Part shown: positions 8,553 through 16,627 of the stretch, in pieces
Layout: each line of letters starts with the position of its first letter
How positions within the stretch are numbered: the first letter of the stretch is position 1
DNA from: Bacteroidales bacterium UBA1797
GTDB lineage: Bacteria > Bacteroidota > Bacteroidia > Bacteroidales > VadinHA17
Assembly: GCA_002319885.1 (NCBI GenBank)
Contig: DCFT01000183.1
Coordinates: 7,097-71,096 of the forward strand
DNA: 64,000 nt
Direction: 5' to 3'
The notes under the pieces: model-generated
The model's database searches: none
What the model saw: only the letters and a program-made list of their open reading frames with translations
Told to the model about the DNA's origin: nothing
Translations under genes and position numbers: made by a program

Positions 8553-9561
8553 TTGCAACAACTGTGGCCGTCGGATCAAATGACCAGAGATCATCAAAGT
8601 AATAGGTACCGCTCTTGCCTGTTGCCAGATATCCTAAGTCGCCTATTGCAAACCCAACTGCGTCAGCTCTTGAGCTTCCTTCAAAAGCAGTTCTTTCAAC
8701 CCATAAGTCTGTTACAGGATTGTATTCCCAGCACTTGTTTCCGGTAGTCTGACCTCCTGTAGCAAGATAGCCTTTGCCGTTTATTGCGAATCCGACTTTA
8801 TAAATTCCGATTATATCAGTATAAGCATCATCATAAGTATCAGTGGAGATATTGGAGATGGCTCTTTTCTTGATCCATGTTTCAGAGTCAGGGTCATATT
8901 CCCATAAGTCGGTGTCATATGTTCCATTATCAATGCCGGTTGTAACATATCCTTTTCCATCGATAACAAAACAGGTAGCATCTCTTCGTTTACTGCCTCC
9001 AAGACTATTCTTTTGAGTCCATGTATCAGTTCCTGGATCATATTGCCAGAAATCCTTTAAATAGTTACCATCATATCCGGTTCCAATATAACCTTTATTG
9101 GCTAAAGCCATACCGATTGCAGCATATCTGGCTGTACCAGCGAAATCAGCTTTTCTGGTCCATACGTTTGTTGAAGGGTCGTACTCATAAAAATCGTTAA
9201 GTTTGTTTGTCCCGTCATAACCTGTACCAATATAACCTTTTGTATCAGTACCGAAACCAACAGCCCCGTTCCTAGCTACCCCTGGGAAATCTGCCTTTTG
9301 TGTCCAGTTATCAGCTGAAACATCATAGGCCCAGAAATCGCTTAATCTGGCGTTTTCATCATAATTATAACCTGTTCCTATATATCCTGTTGTTCCGATT
9401 GAAAAACCGACGGCATCGCTACGCGGTAAACCATCAAAATCAGATTTGTGCATCCAGTTACCAATTAGGGTTGTAGAGCTGCTTTCACATGAATTTAGGA
9501 AAGGCAAGGCTAAAATGAGAAGGAAGAATAATATACAAATCTTCATTTTTTTGTATGACAT
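8542..9561 (-). CDS. Kelch-repeat lipoprotein, six-bladed propeller
   Basis: Predicted lipoprotein of 339 residues. After a hydrophobic signal comes the lipobox LNSC, with the cysteine as the acylation site. The mature part holds six kelch-type repeats, each built on GYIGTGY (or GYVTTG/GYLATG) followed by a D[FL]W.YDP strand, which fits a six-bladed beta-propeller. Each blade carries a tryptophan in the W..K or W..R position. No catalytic site is visible, so a binding role at the cell surface or periplasm is more likely than an enzyme. The ATG at 9561 fits a TAnnTTTG promoter element at 9593-9600; an in-frame ATG at 9546 is an alternative, and the upstream GTG at 9588 is unlikely. It forms an operon with the DUF4907 gene. 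Confidence 0.85.
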   Translation of the reverse strand: MSYKKMKICILFFLLILALPFLNSCESSSTTLIGNWMHKSDFDGLPRSDAVGFSIGTTGYIGTGYNYDENARLSDFWAYDVSADNWTQKADFPGVARNGAVGFGTDTKGYIGTGYDGTNKLNDFYEYDPSTNVWTRKADFAGTARYAAIGMALANKGYIGTGYDGNYLKDFWQYDPGTDTWTQKNSLGGSKRRDATCFVIDGKGYVTTGIDNGTYDTDLWEYDPDSETWIKKRAISNISTDTYDDAYTDIIGIYKVGFAINGKGYLATGGQTTGNKCWEYNPVTDLWVERTAFEGSSRADAVGFAIGDLGYLATGKSGTYYFDDLWSFDPTATVVANDK

Positions 9562-9592
9562 TATGCATTTTTTAAAGTTAATACTCACGTTA

Positions 9593-9600
9593 CAAATCTA
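9593..9600 (-). promoter_or_regulatory. Bacteroidota -7 element TAGATTTG before the kelch operon
   Basis: Minus-strand TAGATTTG matches TAnnTTTG and lies about 32 bases before the chosen start at 9561. It argues against the upstream GTG start at 9588. Confidence 0.45.
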
Positions 9601-9843
9601 TCTGATGAATTATTCAATAAAAAATATAGTAGATATATCCTCTGAATAAGTAGACCAGATAGTGTTTATAATCGATATATCTGTTTTTTGCACAAATTTA
9701 ATGGATTATTTTAGAAATCATATATTTATTTTTTAATATTGTCTTTTCAATTAGCCAGTAAGTCTACACTTTTCGCCTGTTTGTATACTATGCTTGGTTT
9801 GCATTGTGTTTTAGTCTTTAATTTGTACAAATTGAAATATAAA

Positions 9844-11223
9844 ATGATGGTTTTATGTATCGGCAAAACTAAGAAACATATATCCTTTTCTAAGAAAATA
9901 GCCTCTTTCTTTTCTATAATTCTTATTTTTGTATTTGTCTCGATGAACTCCTGTACCCAGCCTGATAAATTTGTAATAGGCAATGACCTCGTTGAATCTC
10001 AGACAAATCTGAAAATATTAGACACCTTTAAAGTAGCATTATCCACTGTTCTGCTGGATTCGATTCCAACTTCAGGGGCAGTAGTAAGTTCAGGAACAGC
10101 AAAAATATTAGTCGGAGGATATAAAAATGACGAATATGGCTCAGTAGGTTCAAAAAGCTTTTTTAGACTCGGATTTCCTGTCTTTCCAACTCTTACAGAT
10201 TTATCAATATACGACTCAGCAGCTTTTGTTCTTAACTACTCAAAATATAGTTACGGCGACACTACCACATTAATGTCAATTGGTATCCATCAATTACTCA
10301 AGAAGATATCAGTTGATGAAACAGGATATCTCTATAATACCTCAACTTTTCCATTTTTAGAAGAAGAGATTCTGGGTTCGAAATCATTTTATCCCCGACC
10401 TAATTCAGCGGATACTACTGTCTCAATACCTGTTAACGAATTTGGAAGTACGCTTTGGGAGTTAATTAAAAGGAAGGATGATGTTGTTTCTAACAGTGAA
10501 TCTTTTTCAGAATACTTAAAGGGATTTGTTCTTACATCAGAATCAAGTAGTAATAACGCTATAATTGGTTTCAATGCTGACTCAAACCGTTTATCTCTTA
10601 CACTTTATTATCATTCTCAAAATGACCTGCCTGATGCAAGTGAGAGTGTTATTAAAATCCGGTTTAGTTATCCAAACGATCAATTTAACAACGTTCAATA
10701 TGATCTTAGTAATACAGTCTTTAGTGAATTAAACGCAACTAATAAAGAAATTCCGGCATCCGCAACAGGTAACAGAGCATTACTTCAGGGTATGGCAGGA
10801 ATAATTCCTAAAGTTACGTTTCCGACGATGCAGAGTCTATTTGATGAAAACCGTTTTAAAATTTTAAAGGCGGAGCTCGTTTTTGCACCCGTAAAAGGAA
10901 GCTATAGCCTTTTTAAATTACCCTCACCATTATATTTATTTGATTCAGATAAGCACAATAACATGAATGGTACCTTGATAGATGCTGCAGGAAGTTCAGT
11001 AATTTCTTCTTTAATCGTAGATAATTTATATAACGAGGATACCAGATATACTTTTGACATTACAAATTTCATAACTACTGAGCTTTCAGATTCTTACTTT
11101 AATTCTGACCACGGAATACTGATCGGTCTCAAATTATCTGACTTTGCATCGACTTTCGGCCGGTTATTAATTGAGGACAAAAATCCGGCTATTAAGTTGA
11201 GGCTTTATTATTTAACATATTAA
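9844..11223 (+). CDS. DUF4270 family lipoprotein
   Basis: Lipoprotein of 459 residues in the DUF4270 family, which is widespread in Bacteroidota and of unknown function. The double ATG at 9844/9847 opens a long signal ending in the lipobox VSMNSC. The mature protein starts with the typical FVIGNDLVESQTNLKILDTFKV. Family features include DSIPTSG, LVGGYKNDEYGSVGSKSFFRLG, and the later PKVTFPTMQSLFDENRFKILKAELVFAPVKGSY, followed by a beta-rich C-terminus ending in AIKLRLYYLTY. The open frame continues upstream to a TTG at 9739, but those residues look like neither signal nor domain. It ends one base before the barrel gene, so they form an operon. The divergent kelch-DUF4907 pair suggests one surface system. 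Confidence 0.85.
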   Translation: MMVLCIGKTKKHISFSKKIASFFSIILIFVFVSMNSCTQPDKFVIGNDLVESQTNLKILDTFKVALSTVLLDSIPTSGAVVSSGTAKILVGGYKNDEYGSVGSKSFFRLGFPVFPTLTDLSIYDSAAFVLNYSKYSYGDTTTLMSIGIHQLLKKISVDETGYLYNTSTFPFLEEEILGSKSFYPRPNSADTTVSIPVNEFGSTLWELIKRKDDVVSNSESFSEYLKGFVLTSESSSNNAIIGFNADSNRLSLTLYYHSQNDLPDASESVIKIRFSYPNDQFNNVQYDLSNTVFSELNATNKEIPASATGNRALLQGMAGIIPKVTFPTMQSLFDENRFKILKAELVFAPVKGSYSLFKLPSPLYLFDSDKHNNMNGTLIDAAGSSVISSLIVDNLYNEDTRYTFDITNFITTELSDSYFNSDHGILIGLKLSDFASTFGRLLIEDKNPAIKLRLYYLTY

Positions 11224-11224
11224 G

Positions 11225-12454
11225 ATGCTTATGTATACTCCGGTTAAATCTTTCTACCTTGTAATTTTATTCTCAATTCTGCTGTGTATAAATGCCACTG
11301 CGCAGCTTACATCGTCGCCTTATTCCATTTTCGGAATGGGTACAATTGAGGAGAATGGTCTTGGTGAAAGCAAAGCCATGGGAGGTACAGGTATTGCATT
11401 TATGTCAGAACATTCTGTAAATTTCCTTAACCCTGCATCATATGCCGGTTTTGATAGTCTGGCTACCGTATTTGAACTTGGACTTTTTGGAAAGTATACT
11501 TCATATAATACGAATGACAAAACTCAGGGCCGTTTTGATGCCAGCGTCAAAAGCGTAGCTATGGGTTTTAAGCCGGGCCGCAGACTGGCAACAAGTTTCG
11601 GCATAACATCATATAGCACAGTTGGATATAATATAAATTCCCAATCGCCTATTGAAGGCAGTGTGCTGACCTACAATAAGACTTTTTCAGGAGAGGGTGG
11701 CGTAAATCAGCTTTTTTTGGGTAATTCATATATGGTTACCAAGAATCTTTTTCTGGGAATCAATGTAATATATCTTTTTGGCTCTATCACGCATTCTGAA
11801 TCGTCGGCTACCTTCGGCTATTTACTTAAAGATTTAACTTACCTGTCGAATATAAATCTGAATTACGGATTGAATTACCAGATAATAAATAAGGAGTGGA
11901 GATACAATATCGGTCTTATATACAATAATGGAAAGACACTCTCAACCAGGGATGTATCAACTATTACAGCAAATAATAGCGTAGAAACATTAACCAGCAC
12001 TACTCATACGTACAAGATTCCAAAAGACTATGGAATTGGCCTGGCAGTTGAAAAAGATTTTTTCAAAGTAGGGATAGATTATGAATTGAAGAGATGGAAA
12101 AATATTAATTTTTCCAATCCGCTGCTCGAAACCAGGAACAGTAACAGGGTCTCTCTCGGGGTCGAAATTCCTTCTTTAGGTTTATACAGGGGTACTACTA
12201 AGATGATATTTTATAGATTTGGTGCCGAGTATTCCGAATCATACATGATCATAGATAAGGTTCCAATCAACTACCGTTCGGTTTCATTTGGGGCCGGGTT
12301 GCCTGTCAGAGGGGCATTAAGTGTAATTAACCTGGGATTTGAGATTGGGCAAAATGGGTCTAAGCAGAATGGCCTGTGGCAGGAAAACTTTTACACGCTG
12401 CATATTGATATATCTCTGAAGGATCACTGGTTCATGAGGAGAAAATACGATTAA
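11225..12454 (+). CDS. Outer-membrane beta-barrel protein, FadL/PorV-like
   Basis: Exported protein of 409 residues with a cleavable signal (FYLVILFSILLCINATAQ) and a beta-barrel composition of alternating aromatic and polar residues. The mature N-terminus, SSPYSIFGMGTIEENGLGES followed by KAMGGTGIAF and NFLNPASYAG, resembles FadL/OmpP1 and PorV-type barrels, where an N-terminal segment plugs the pore. Strand-like segments alternate to the end, and the last residues (LHIDISLKDHWFMRRKYD) place an aromatic amphipathic strand near the C-terminus. The gene follows the DUF4270 gene with one base between them. A partnership in the outer membrane is inferred. The exact transport role, lipid uptake or surface-protein handling, cannot be read from the sequence. 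Confidence 0.75.
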   Translation: MLMYTPVKSFYLVILFSILLCINATAQLTSSPYSIFGMGTIEENGLGESKAMGGTGIAFMSEHSVNFLNPASYAGFDSLATVFELGLFGKYTSYNTNDKTQGRFDASVKSVAMGFKPGRRLATSFGITSYSTVGYNINSQSPIEGSVLTYNKTFSGEGGVNQLFLGNSYMVTKNLFLGINVIYLFGSITHSESSATFGYLLKDLTYLSNINLNYGLNYQIINKEWRYNIGLIYNNGKTLSTRDVSTITANNSVETLTSTTHTYKIPKDYGIGLAVEKDFFKVGIDYELKRWKNINFSNPLLETRNSNRVSLGVEIPSLGLYRGTTKMIFYRFGAEYSESYMIIDKVPINYRSVSFGAGLPVRGALSVINLGFEIGQNGSKQNGLWQENFYTLHIDISLKDHWFMRRKYD

Positions 12455-12458
12455 AATG

Positions 12459-13175
12459 TCAGATTGAGTTTCTGCTGACCATATCAAAAAAGGGCAATCT
12501 GAAAGATTCCCCGATAGGGATATGCTGATTATCAATTATTATCCGGCTGTTTTCAATCCTGTTAATTTTATCGAGCGATATAATAAATGACTTATGCACT
12601 CTCAGGAAACGATCGGGTGGGAGCTTATCAATAATATTTTTCATTGTGGTTTTAGTGAGGATTGGTCCTTTTCCTGAGAAGATTTTTACATAATCTTTCA
12701 GACCTTCTATATAAAGAATATCATCCAGATCGACCCTTATTGTACTGTATTCAACTTTAACCATCATAAATCCACCTGAGATTTTCAGCTTATCTTCCTT
12801 GACAATTTCAGGAAGGTTTTTAAGTTTTAAAAACTGAACTGCCTTGTTAATCGATTTCATGAAACGATCGAACGAAAAGGGCTTAATCAGAAAATCAACC
12901 GCATCATTCTCAAATCCCAGAAAAGCATGTTCTTTATAAGCAGTTGCAAATATTACCAAGGGAGGTTTATATAATAATTTCAGAAACTCAAGGCCGTTAA
13001 TCTGAGGCATATGAATATCAAGGAATATCAGATCTATATCCTGGCTGTTCAATAATTTAACTGCATCGTACGGATTAGTAAACGTGCCCATAAGCTCAAT
13101 ATATGATATTCTTTTACAGAATTCACTAATGATATCCAGCGCAAGTGGTTCATCGTCAATGGCTATGCAATTCAT
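12459..13175 (-). CDS. LytTR-family response regulator
   Basis: Response regulator of 238 residues. The receiver domain (1-115) has the acidic pair DDE at residues 7-9, phospho-acceptor Asp53 in IFLDIHMP, a conserved threonine in FATAY and the lysine in FLIKPFS. The C-terminal LytTR DNA-binding domain (about 140-235) shows DILYIEGLKDYVKIF, LPPDRFLRVHKSFIIS and IPIGESFR. Such regulators bind direct repeats as dimers and often control surface or transport genes. The kinase gene lies seven bases upstream on the same strand, so this is a pair. The 3' end is four bases from the end of the convergent barrel gene. No target can be named. Confidence 0.92.
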   Translation of the reverse strand: MNCIAIDDEPLALDIISEFCKRISYIELMGTFTNPYDAVKLLNSQDIDLIFLDIHMPQINGLEFLKLLYKPPLVIFATAYKEHAFLGFENDAVDFLIKPFSFDRFMKSINKAVQFLKLKNLPEIVKEDKLKISGGFMMVKVEYSTIRVDLDDILYIEGLKDYVKIFSGKGPILTKTTMKNIIDKLPPDRFLRVHKSFIISLDKINRIENSRIIIDNQHIPIGESFRLPFFDMVSRNSI

Positions 13176-13182
13176 TCTTTGT

Positions 13183-14361
13183 TTATAATTTTAAAGGTAA
13201 TTTGAGTAAAACAGAAAAAGACTCTTTTTCATCTGAAATCTTAAGTTCATAACTATCAGGATAAACCAAATCCAATCGTCTCTTTATATTTTTTAATCCG
13301 ATCCCTGAATGTTCTAAGACTTCATCGTTAGTAAAACTCTTTTTGTTACTCACTAAGAACTCAAGTTTATCTGACTTTATTGTGATTGCTATATTAATAT
13401 ATGAATCATTTACGTTTATCATTCCATATTTAAAAGCATTTTCGATCAAGGGAAGAAGGATAAATTGTTCAATTTTATAATCACCAAATAAGCCGGAAAC
13501 TTCATAAGCTATTGGGAGATTATTCTTAAATCTCATTTTTTGAAAATCGAGATATGCATTCATTATCTCTATTTCATCCCTTAGTAATGCTAATGAATTA
13601 TCTGATTTATTAAGTGTGTATCTAAGTATGGACGAGACCTTTAATATTGCATTTGGGGTTATCTCCGGATTTTTTATTGAAAGAGAATAAATGTTATTTA
13701 ATGTGTTAAAGAGAAAGTGCGGATTTACCTGTTGCTTAAGATATAGTAATTCAGTTGAAATCCTTTCTTTGGTTAATTCTTCTTCCTTATTTTCATCTTC
13801 CCTGAATCTCAGAAGAACTTTAATTGAAATAGTTGCAAAATATACCAGGAGTAAACCTGTAAGTGAAAACAACTTTCGGTCAAATCCCGGATTATGGCCC
13901 ATCGGCCACTTATCGCGCAGCATCATTTCAAGATCGGGTCTTTTTAATACTTCTTTCCCGAATTCAGGTAGCTTCGGTCTTACAGGCACAGGTTCCGGCG
14001 GTGTGTGCTGATTCAGATCGAATGGATTAGGTCCCGGAAATTCATTCATCTGTTTAAACACAGTAATAAACTGGTTTCGTGCAATAGTTTGGTCAAGCAG
14101 ATAAGAAGCAGAAATTACTATTAATGATCCCGCAATAAAAGCAAGCATCTTTTTTTTAAACAAGAATACCGGGATAAGGAATGAGTAGCAGATGTAAAAT
14201 ACCGACAGGTAGATCAGCCACATTAAAATGTGAAAGGTCAGATCAAAATTGAATACGAAACTCTTCAGGAAGACCCAGTTGATCATAAAAAGCAAAAGCC
14301 AGGTAACAGTATGGATTATTATACTTTTTCTGTTTTTTTTTACTTTTTGAATAAGATCCAC
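13183..14361 (-). CDS. LytS/AlgZ-type membrane histidine kinase
   Basis: Histidine kinase of 392 residues in the His_kinase (LytS/YpdA) group. Four N-terminal membrane segments lie at about 13-35, 42-66, 71-92 and about 160-182. Between the third and fourth is a proline-rich extracytoplasmic loop of roughly 50 residues (GPNPFDLNQHTPPEPVPVRP). The phosphorylation box is LKQQVNPHFLFNTLNN, and the ATPase domain has LPLIENAFKYG and SGIGLKNIKRRLDLVY. It precedes its LytTR regulator by seven bases. The proline-rich loop is a plausible ligand-sensing part, but this is a guess. It starts 33 bases after the end of the aminotransferase gene and may share its transcript. Confidence 0.9.
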   Translation of the reverse strand: MDLIQKVKKNRKSIIIHTVTWLLLFMINWVFLKSFVFNFDLTFHILMWLIYLSVFYICYSFLIPVFLFKKKMLAFIAGSLIVISASYLLDQTIARNQFITVFKQMNEFPGPNPFDLNQHTPPEPVPVRPKLPEFGKEVLKRPDLEMMLRDKWPMGHNPGFDRKLFSLTGLLLVYFATISIKVLLRFREDENKEEELTKERISTELLYLKQQVNPHFLFNTLNNIYSLSIKNPEITPNAILKVSSILRYTLNKSDNSLALLRDEIEIMNAYLDFQKMRFKNNLPIAYEVSGLFGDYKIEQFILLPLIENAFKYGMINVNDSYINIAITIKSDKLEFLVSNKKSFTNDEVLEHSGIGLKNIKRRLDLVYPDSYELKISDEKESFSVLLKLPLKL

Positions 14362-14394
14362 GATAAGCCTTCCTTATACTGTACACGGTTAAAA

Positions 14395-15597
14395 TCAGAA
14401 TTTTTCTCTTCCCGGATAAATTGCTAATGCTTCCTCTAGAATCATCATTGCATTTTTAAGATCCTCTATTTTCAATACATAAGCAATGCGTACTTCATTC
14501 TTCCCCGATCCGGGAGTTGAATAGAAACCGGAACCAGGAGCAACCATTACGGTTTGATTATTATAGTCAAATTCCTCAAGAAGCCATTGTGCAAACTTTT
14601 CGGCATCGTCAACAGGAAGTTTGACAACAGTGTAAAAGGCTCCTTTGGGTTTGGGACAATACACCCCCGGTATTTTATTTAGTGCCTCTACCATAAAGTT
14701 TCTTCTCGCAGTATATTCCCTGTTTACTTCTTTAAAATAATTATCAGGTGTATCAATAGATGCTTCAGCGGCAATCTGTCCAAGTCCCGGAGGTGAGAGA
14801 CGTGCTTGTGCGAATTTCAGTGCAGTGGAAATGATCTCCTTGTTTTTTGTTATCAATGCGCCAATCCTGATCCCACATTCACTGTAACGTTTAGATACTG
14901 AATCGAGCATAATGACATTATTCTCTATGCCTTCAAGATTCATTGCTGAAAAATGTTCGGCACCATCATAGCAAAACTCTCTGTATGCTTCATCCGAGAA
15001 AAGAAATAAGTCATGTTTTTTAACAATCTCCTTCAAATGAAGCAATTCTTCCTTCGAATAGAGATATCCTGTTGGATTATTCGGATTACAGACAATAATA
15101 CCTTTCGTTTTTGAAGAGATTTTCTTTTCAATATCAGTTATAGCAGGAAGTGCAAAATCGTCTTTAATATACGAGGTTACCGGTACAATTTTAACACCTG
15201 CTGTTGTAGCGAAGCCATTATAATTGGCATAAAATGGTTCCGGAATAATAACTTCTTCTCCTGGATTAATACACGACATGAGCGCAAATAATATGGCTTC
15301 CGAACCTCCGGTTGTGATCAGTATTTCGTGGAAATCAATATTAATCCCTATCTTCTGATAGTAAGTTGCCAATTTACGTCGATATGATTCGTTGCCTGCT
15401 GAATGGCTGTATTCGAGTACCTTCTGATTAATATTGCGCAAAGCATTAATGGCAACCTCAGGCGTAGGAATATCGGGTTGGCCGATATTAAGATGGTATA
15501 CTTTTCTTCCTTTGCGTTTTGCTTCTTCCGAATATGGAACAAGCCTCCTTATTGGTGATGCAGGCATCAGCCTGCCTCTGTCTGATATTGATGGCAT
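14395..15597 (-). CDS. PLP-dependent aminotransferase, class I/II (aspartate aminotransferase-like)
   Basis: Cytoplasmic aminotransferase of 400 residues, fold type I. PLP-binding residues are clear: the Schiff-base lysine Lys236 in SVSKRYSECGIRIG, Asn174 in NPNNPTG, the SDEAY pair at 201-205, and the GGSEA loop at 97-101. The substrate carboxylate-binding arginine is in NEVRIAYV near the C-terminus. The N-terminal YHLNIGQPDIPTP matches the aspartate/aromatic aminotransferase group. The substrate cannot be fixed from sequence; aspartate or a broad amino acid range is likely. A TAnnTTTG element lies 37-44 bases upstream. The two-component pair follows on the same strand. Confidence 0.88.
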   Translation of the reverse strand: MPSISDRGRLMPASPIRRLVPYSEEAKRKGRKVYHLNIGQPDIPTPEVAINALRNINQKVLEYSHSAGNESYRRKLATYYQKIGINIDFHEILITTGGSEAILFALMSCINPGEEVIIPEPFYANYNGFATTAGVKIVPVTSYIKDDFALPAITDIEKKISSKTKGIIVCNPNNPTGYLYSKEELLHLKEIVKKHDLFLFSDEAYREFCYDGAEHFSAMNLEGIENNVIMLDSVSKRYSECGIRIGALITKNKEIISTALKFAQARLSPPGLGQIAAEASIDTPDNYFKEVNREYTARRNFMVEALNKIPGVYCPKPKGAFYTVVKLPVDDAEKFAQWLLEEFDYNNQTVMVAPGSGFYSTPGSGKNEVRIAYVLKIEDLKNAMMILEEALAIYPGREKF

Positions 15598-15633
15598 ATG
15601 AATATATTTTATTATACTAAGCTTTTACGGAAG

Positions 15634-15641
15634 CAAAAGTA
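15634..15641 (-). promoter_or_regulatory. Bacteroidota -7 element TACTTTTG before the aminotransferase
   Basis: Minus-strand TACTTTTG is a perfect TAnnTTTG match about 37 bases before the start codon at 15597, inside the 93-base gap to the upstream barrel gene. Confidence 0.5.
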
Positions 15642-15690
15642 ACAAAATTCATATGAAAAATTGTCTGTACGGTTTCTTATGTCGGTATTG

Positions 15691-16386
15691 CTACCTGAAG
15701 TTGAATTCAACACCTGCCTTGATACTTGTCCTTTGATAACTCTTGTTATTTGCTGTAACAAAATTATTAAAGAATAAAGTGTATTCGGGCGTGAGAGTTA
15801 TTCCTATATTCTTGATGATATTGTATTTAAGAATTGCTGATACGGACCCGCCGAAAAAATTCCTCGTGTTTCCAGACAGAAGGTCATTGTAATTAGCCCA
15901 ACTGATATCCCCGTTTTTAAACAGATTTTTTTCTTCCCTGTCAACATTGATTTCCCATTTCAGACCCGGAGAGAGGAACAACTGTATTTTAGCTGCATTG
16001 AGCAGCAGGTAATCGGCGTGGAGAGTTATATCGAAGTTAAACAGATTAACCACAGTCTCATTTATTGTTGAAATATTGGCATTATCCCAGCCAACGCCAT
16101 AGCTCATCTTTACATACCTTACCTCAATACGGGGCCTTAGCTTTTTAGAGGCCATCCAGCCATAGTCTAATCCTATGCTATAGTGAGAGTTTCCTTTATA
16201 AAAATTATTGCCTTCAGAATTTGGGTCCAGACGATAACCGTTTATATTATTATCGGTCCCGTAGTTTATACCAAAAGTAAAAGAATAATCACTATTTTTC
16301 TTGGCTTTTGTTGTATCAGCATCCTGAGCAGAAACCGTAAGAGGCATTAAAACTAAAAGAATCGCGTAAAAAAATATTTTCCTCAT
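15691..16386 (-). CDS. Small outer-membrane beta-barrel protein
   Basis: Exported protein of 231 residues. A signal peptide (MRKIFFYAILLVLMPLTVSA, cleavage after SAQ) is followed by a short charged linker and then alternating beta-strand segments. The protein ends TSIKAGVEFNFR, with an aromatic and a basic residue at the very C-terminus. This is the layout of an eight- to ten-stranded outer-membrane barrel of the OmpW/OprF-N type found in many Bacteroidota proteins. The frame is open to an ATG at 16455, but a TAnnTTTG promoter element at 16425-16432 lies inside that extension, so I choose 16386 (ATG at 16392 is also possible). No function is recognisable. Confidence 0.72.
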   Translation of the reverse strand: MRKIFFYAILLVLMPLTVSAQDADTTKAKKNSDYSFTFGINYGTDNNINGYRLDPNSEGNNFYKGNSHYSIGLDYGWMASKKLRPRIEVRYVKMSYGVGWDNANISTINETVVNLFNFDITLHADYLLLNAAKIQLFLSPGLKWEINVDREEKNLFKNGDISWANYNDLLSGNTRNFFGGSVSAILKYNIIKNIGITLTPEYTLFFNNFVTANNKSYQRTSIKAGVEFNFR

Positions 16387-16424
16387 GGTCATTGAAATTA
16401 TGTTTAAAATTTTCCCCGGACATA

Positions 16425-16432
16425 CAAAGTTA
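16425..16432 (-). promoter_or_regulatory. Bacteroidota -7 element TAACTTTG before the small barrel gene
   Basis: Minus-strand TAACTTTG, about 39 bases before the ATG at 16386. It decides the start, because the longer frame would begin upstream of the transcription start. Confidence 0.5.
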
Positions 16433-16583
16433 AACCGATTATTGTGCAATAACATATAGAATAGACAATCAGGTTAATATTATAGACCAAGGTCCGTTTT
16501 TTATCTATTTGACCGCATAATTCTGCCCGTCGCATACATTTCAACCGTGTTTAACTTTTTACTCTAGTTTTCATTTTAATTTC

Positions 16584-16591
16584 TAATTTTG
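16584..16591 (+). promoter_or_regulatory. Bacteroidota -7 element TAATTTTG before valS
   Basis: TAATTTTG followed by GCGC, 36 bases before the valS ATG. The same TTTGCGC context recurs before secDF. Confidence 0.5.
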
Positions 16592-16627
16592 CGCATTAAG
16601 TAAAAGAACACTAACTTATTTACACTA

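Noticed and set aside
9655..9697. CAGATA...TATCTG hairpin followed by a T run
   Set aside because: It lies between divergent gene starts, so it cannot terminate either transcript; the stem is short and AT-rich.
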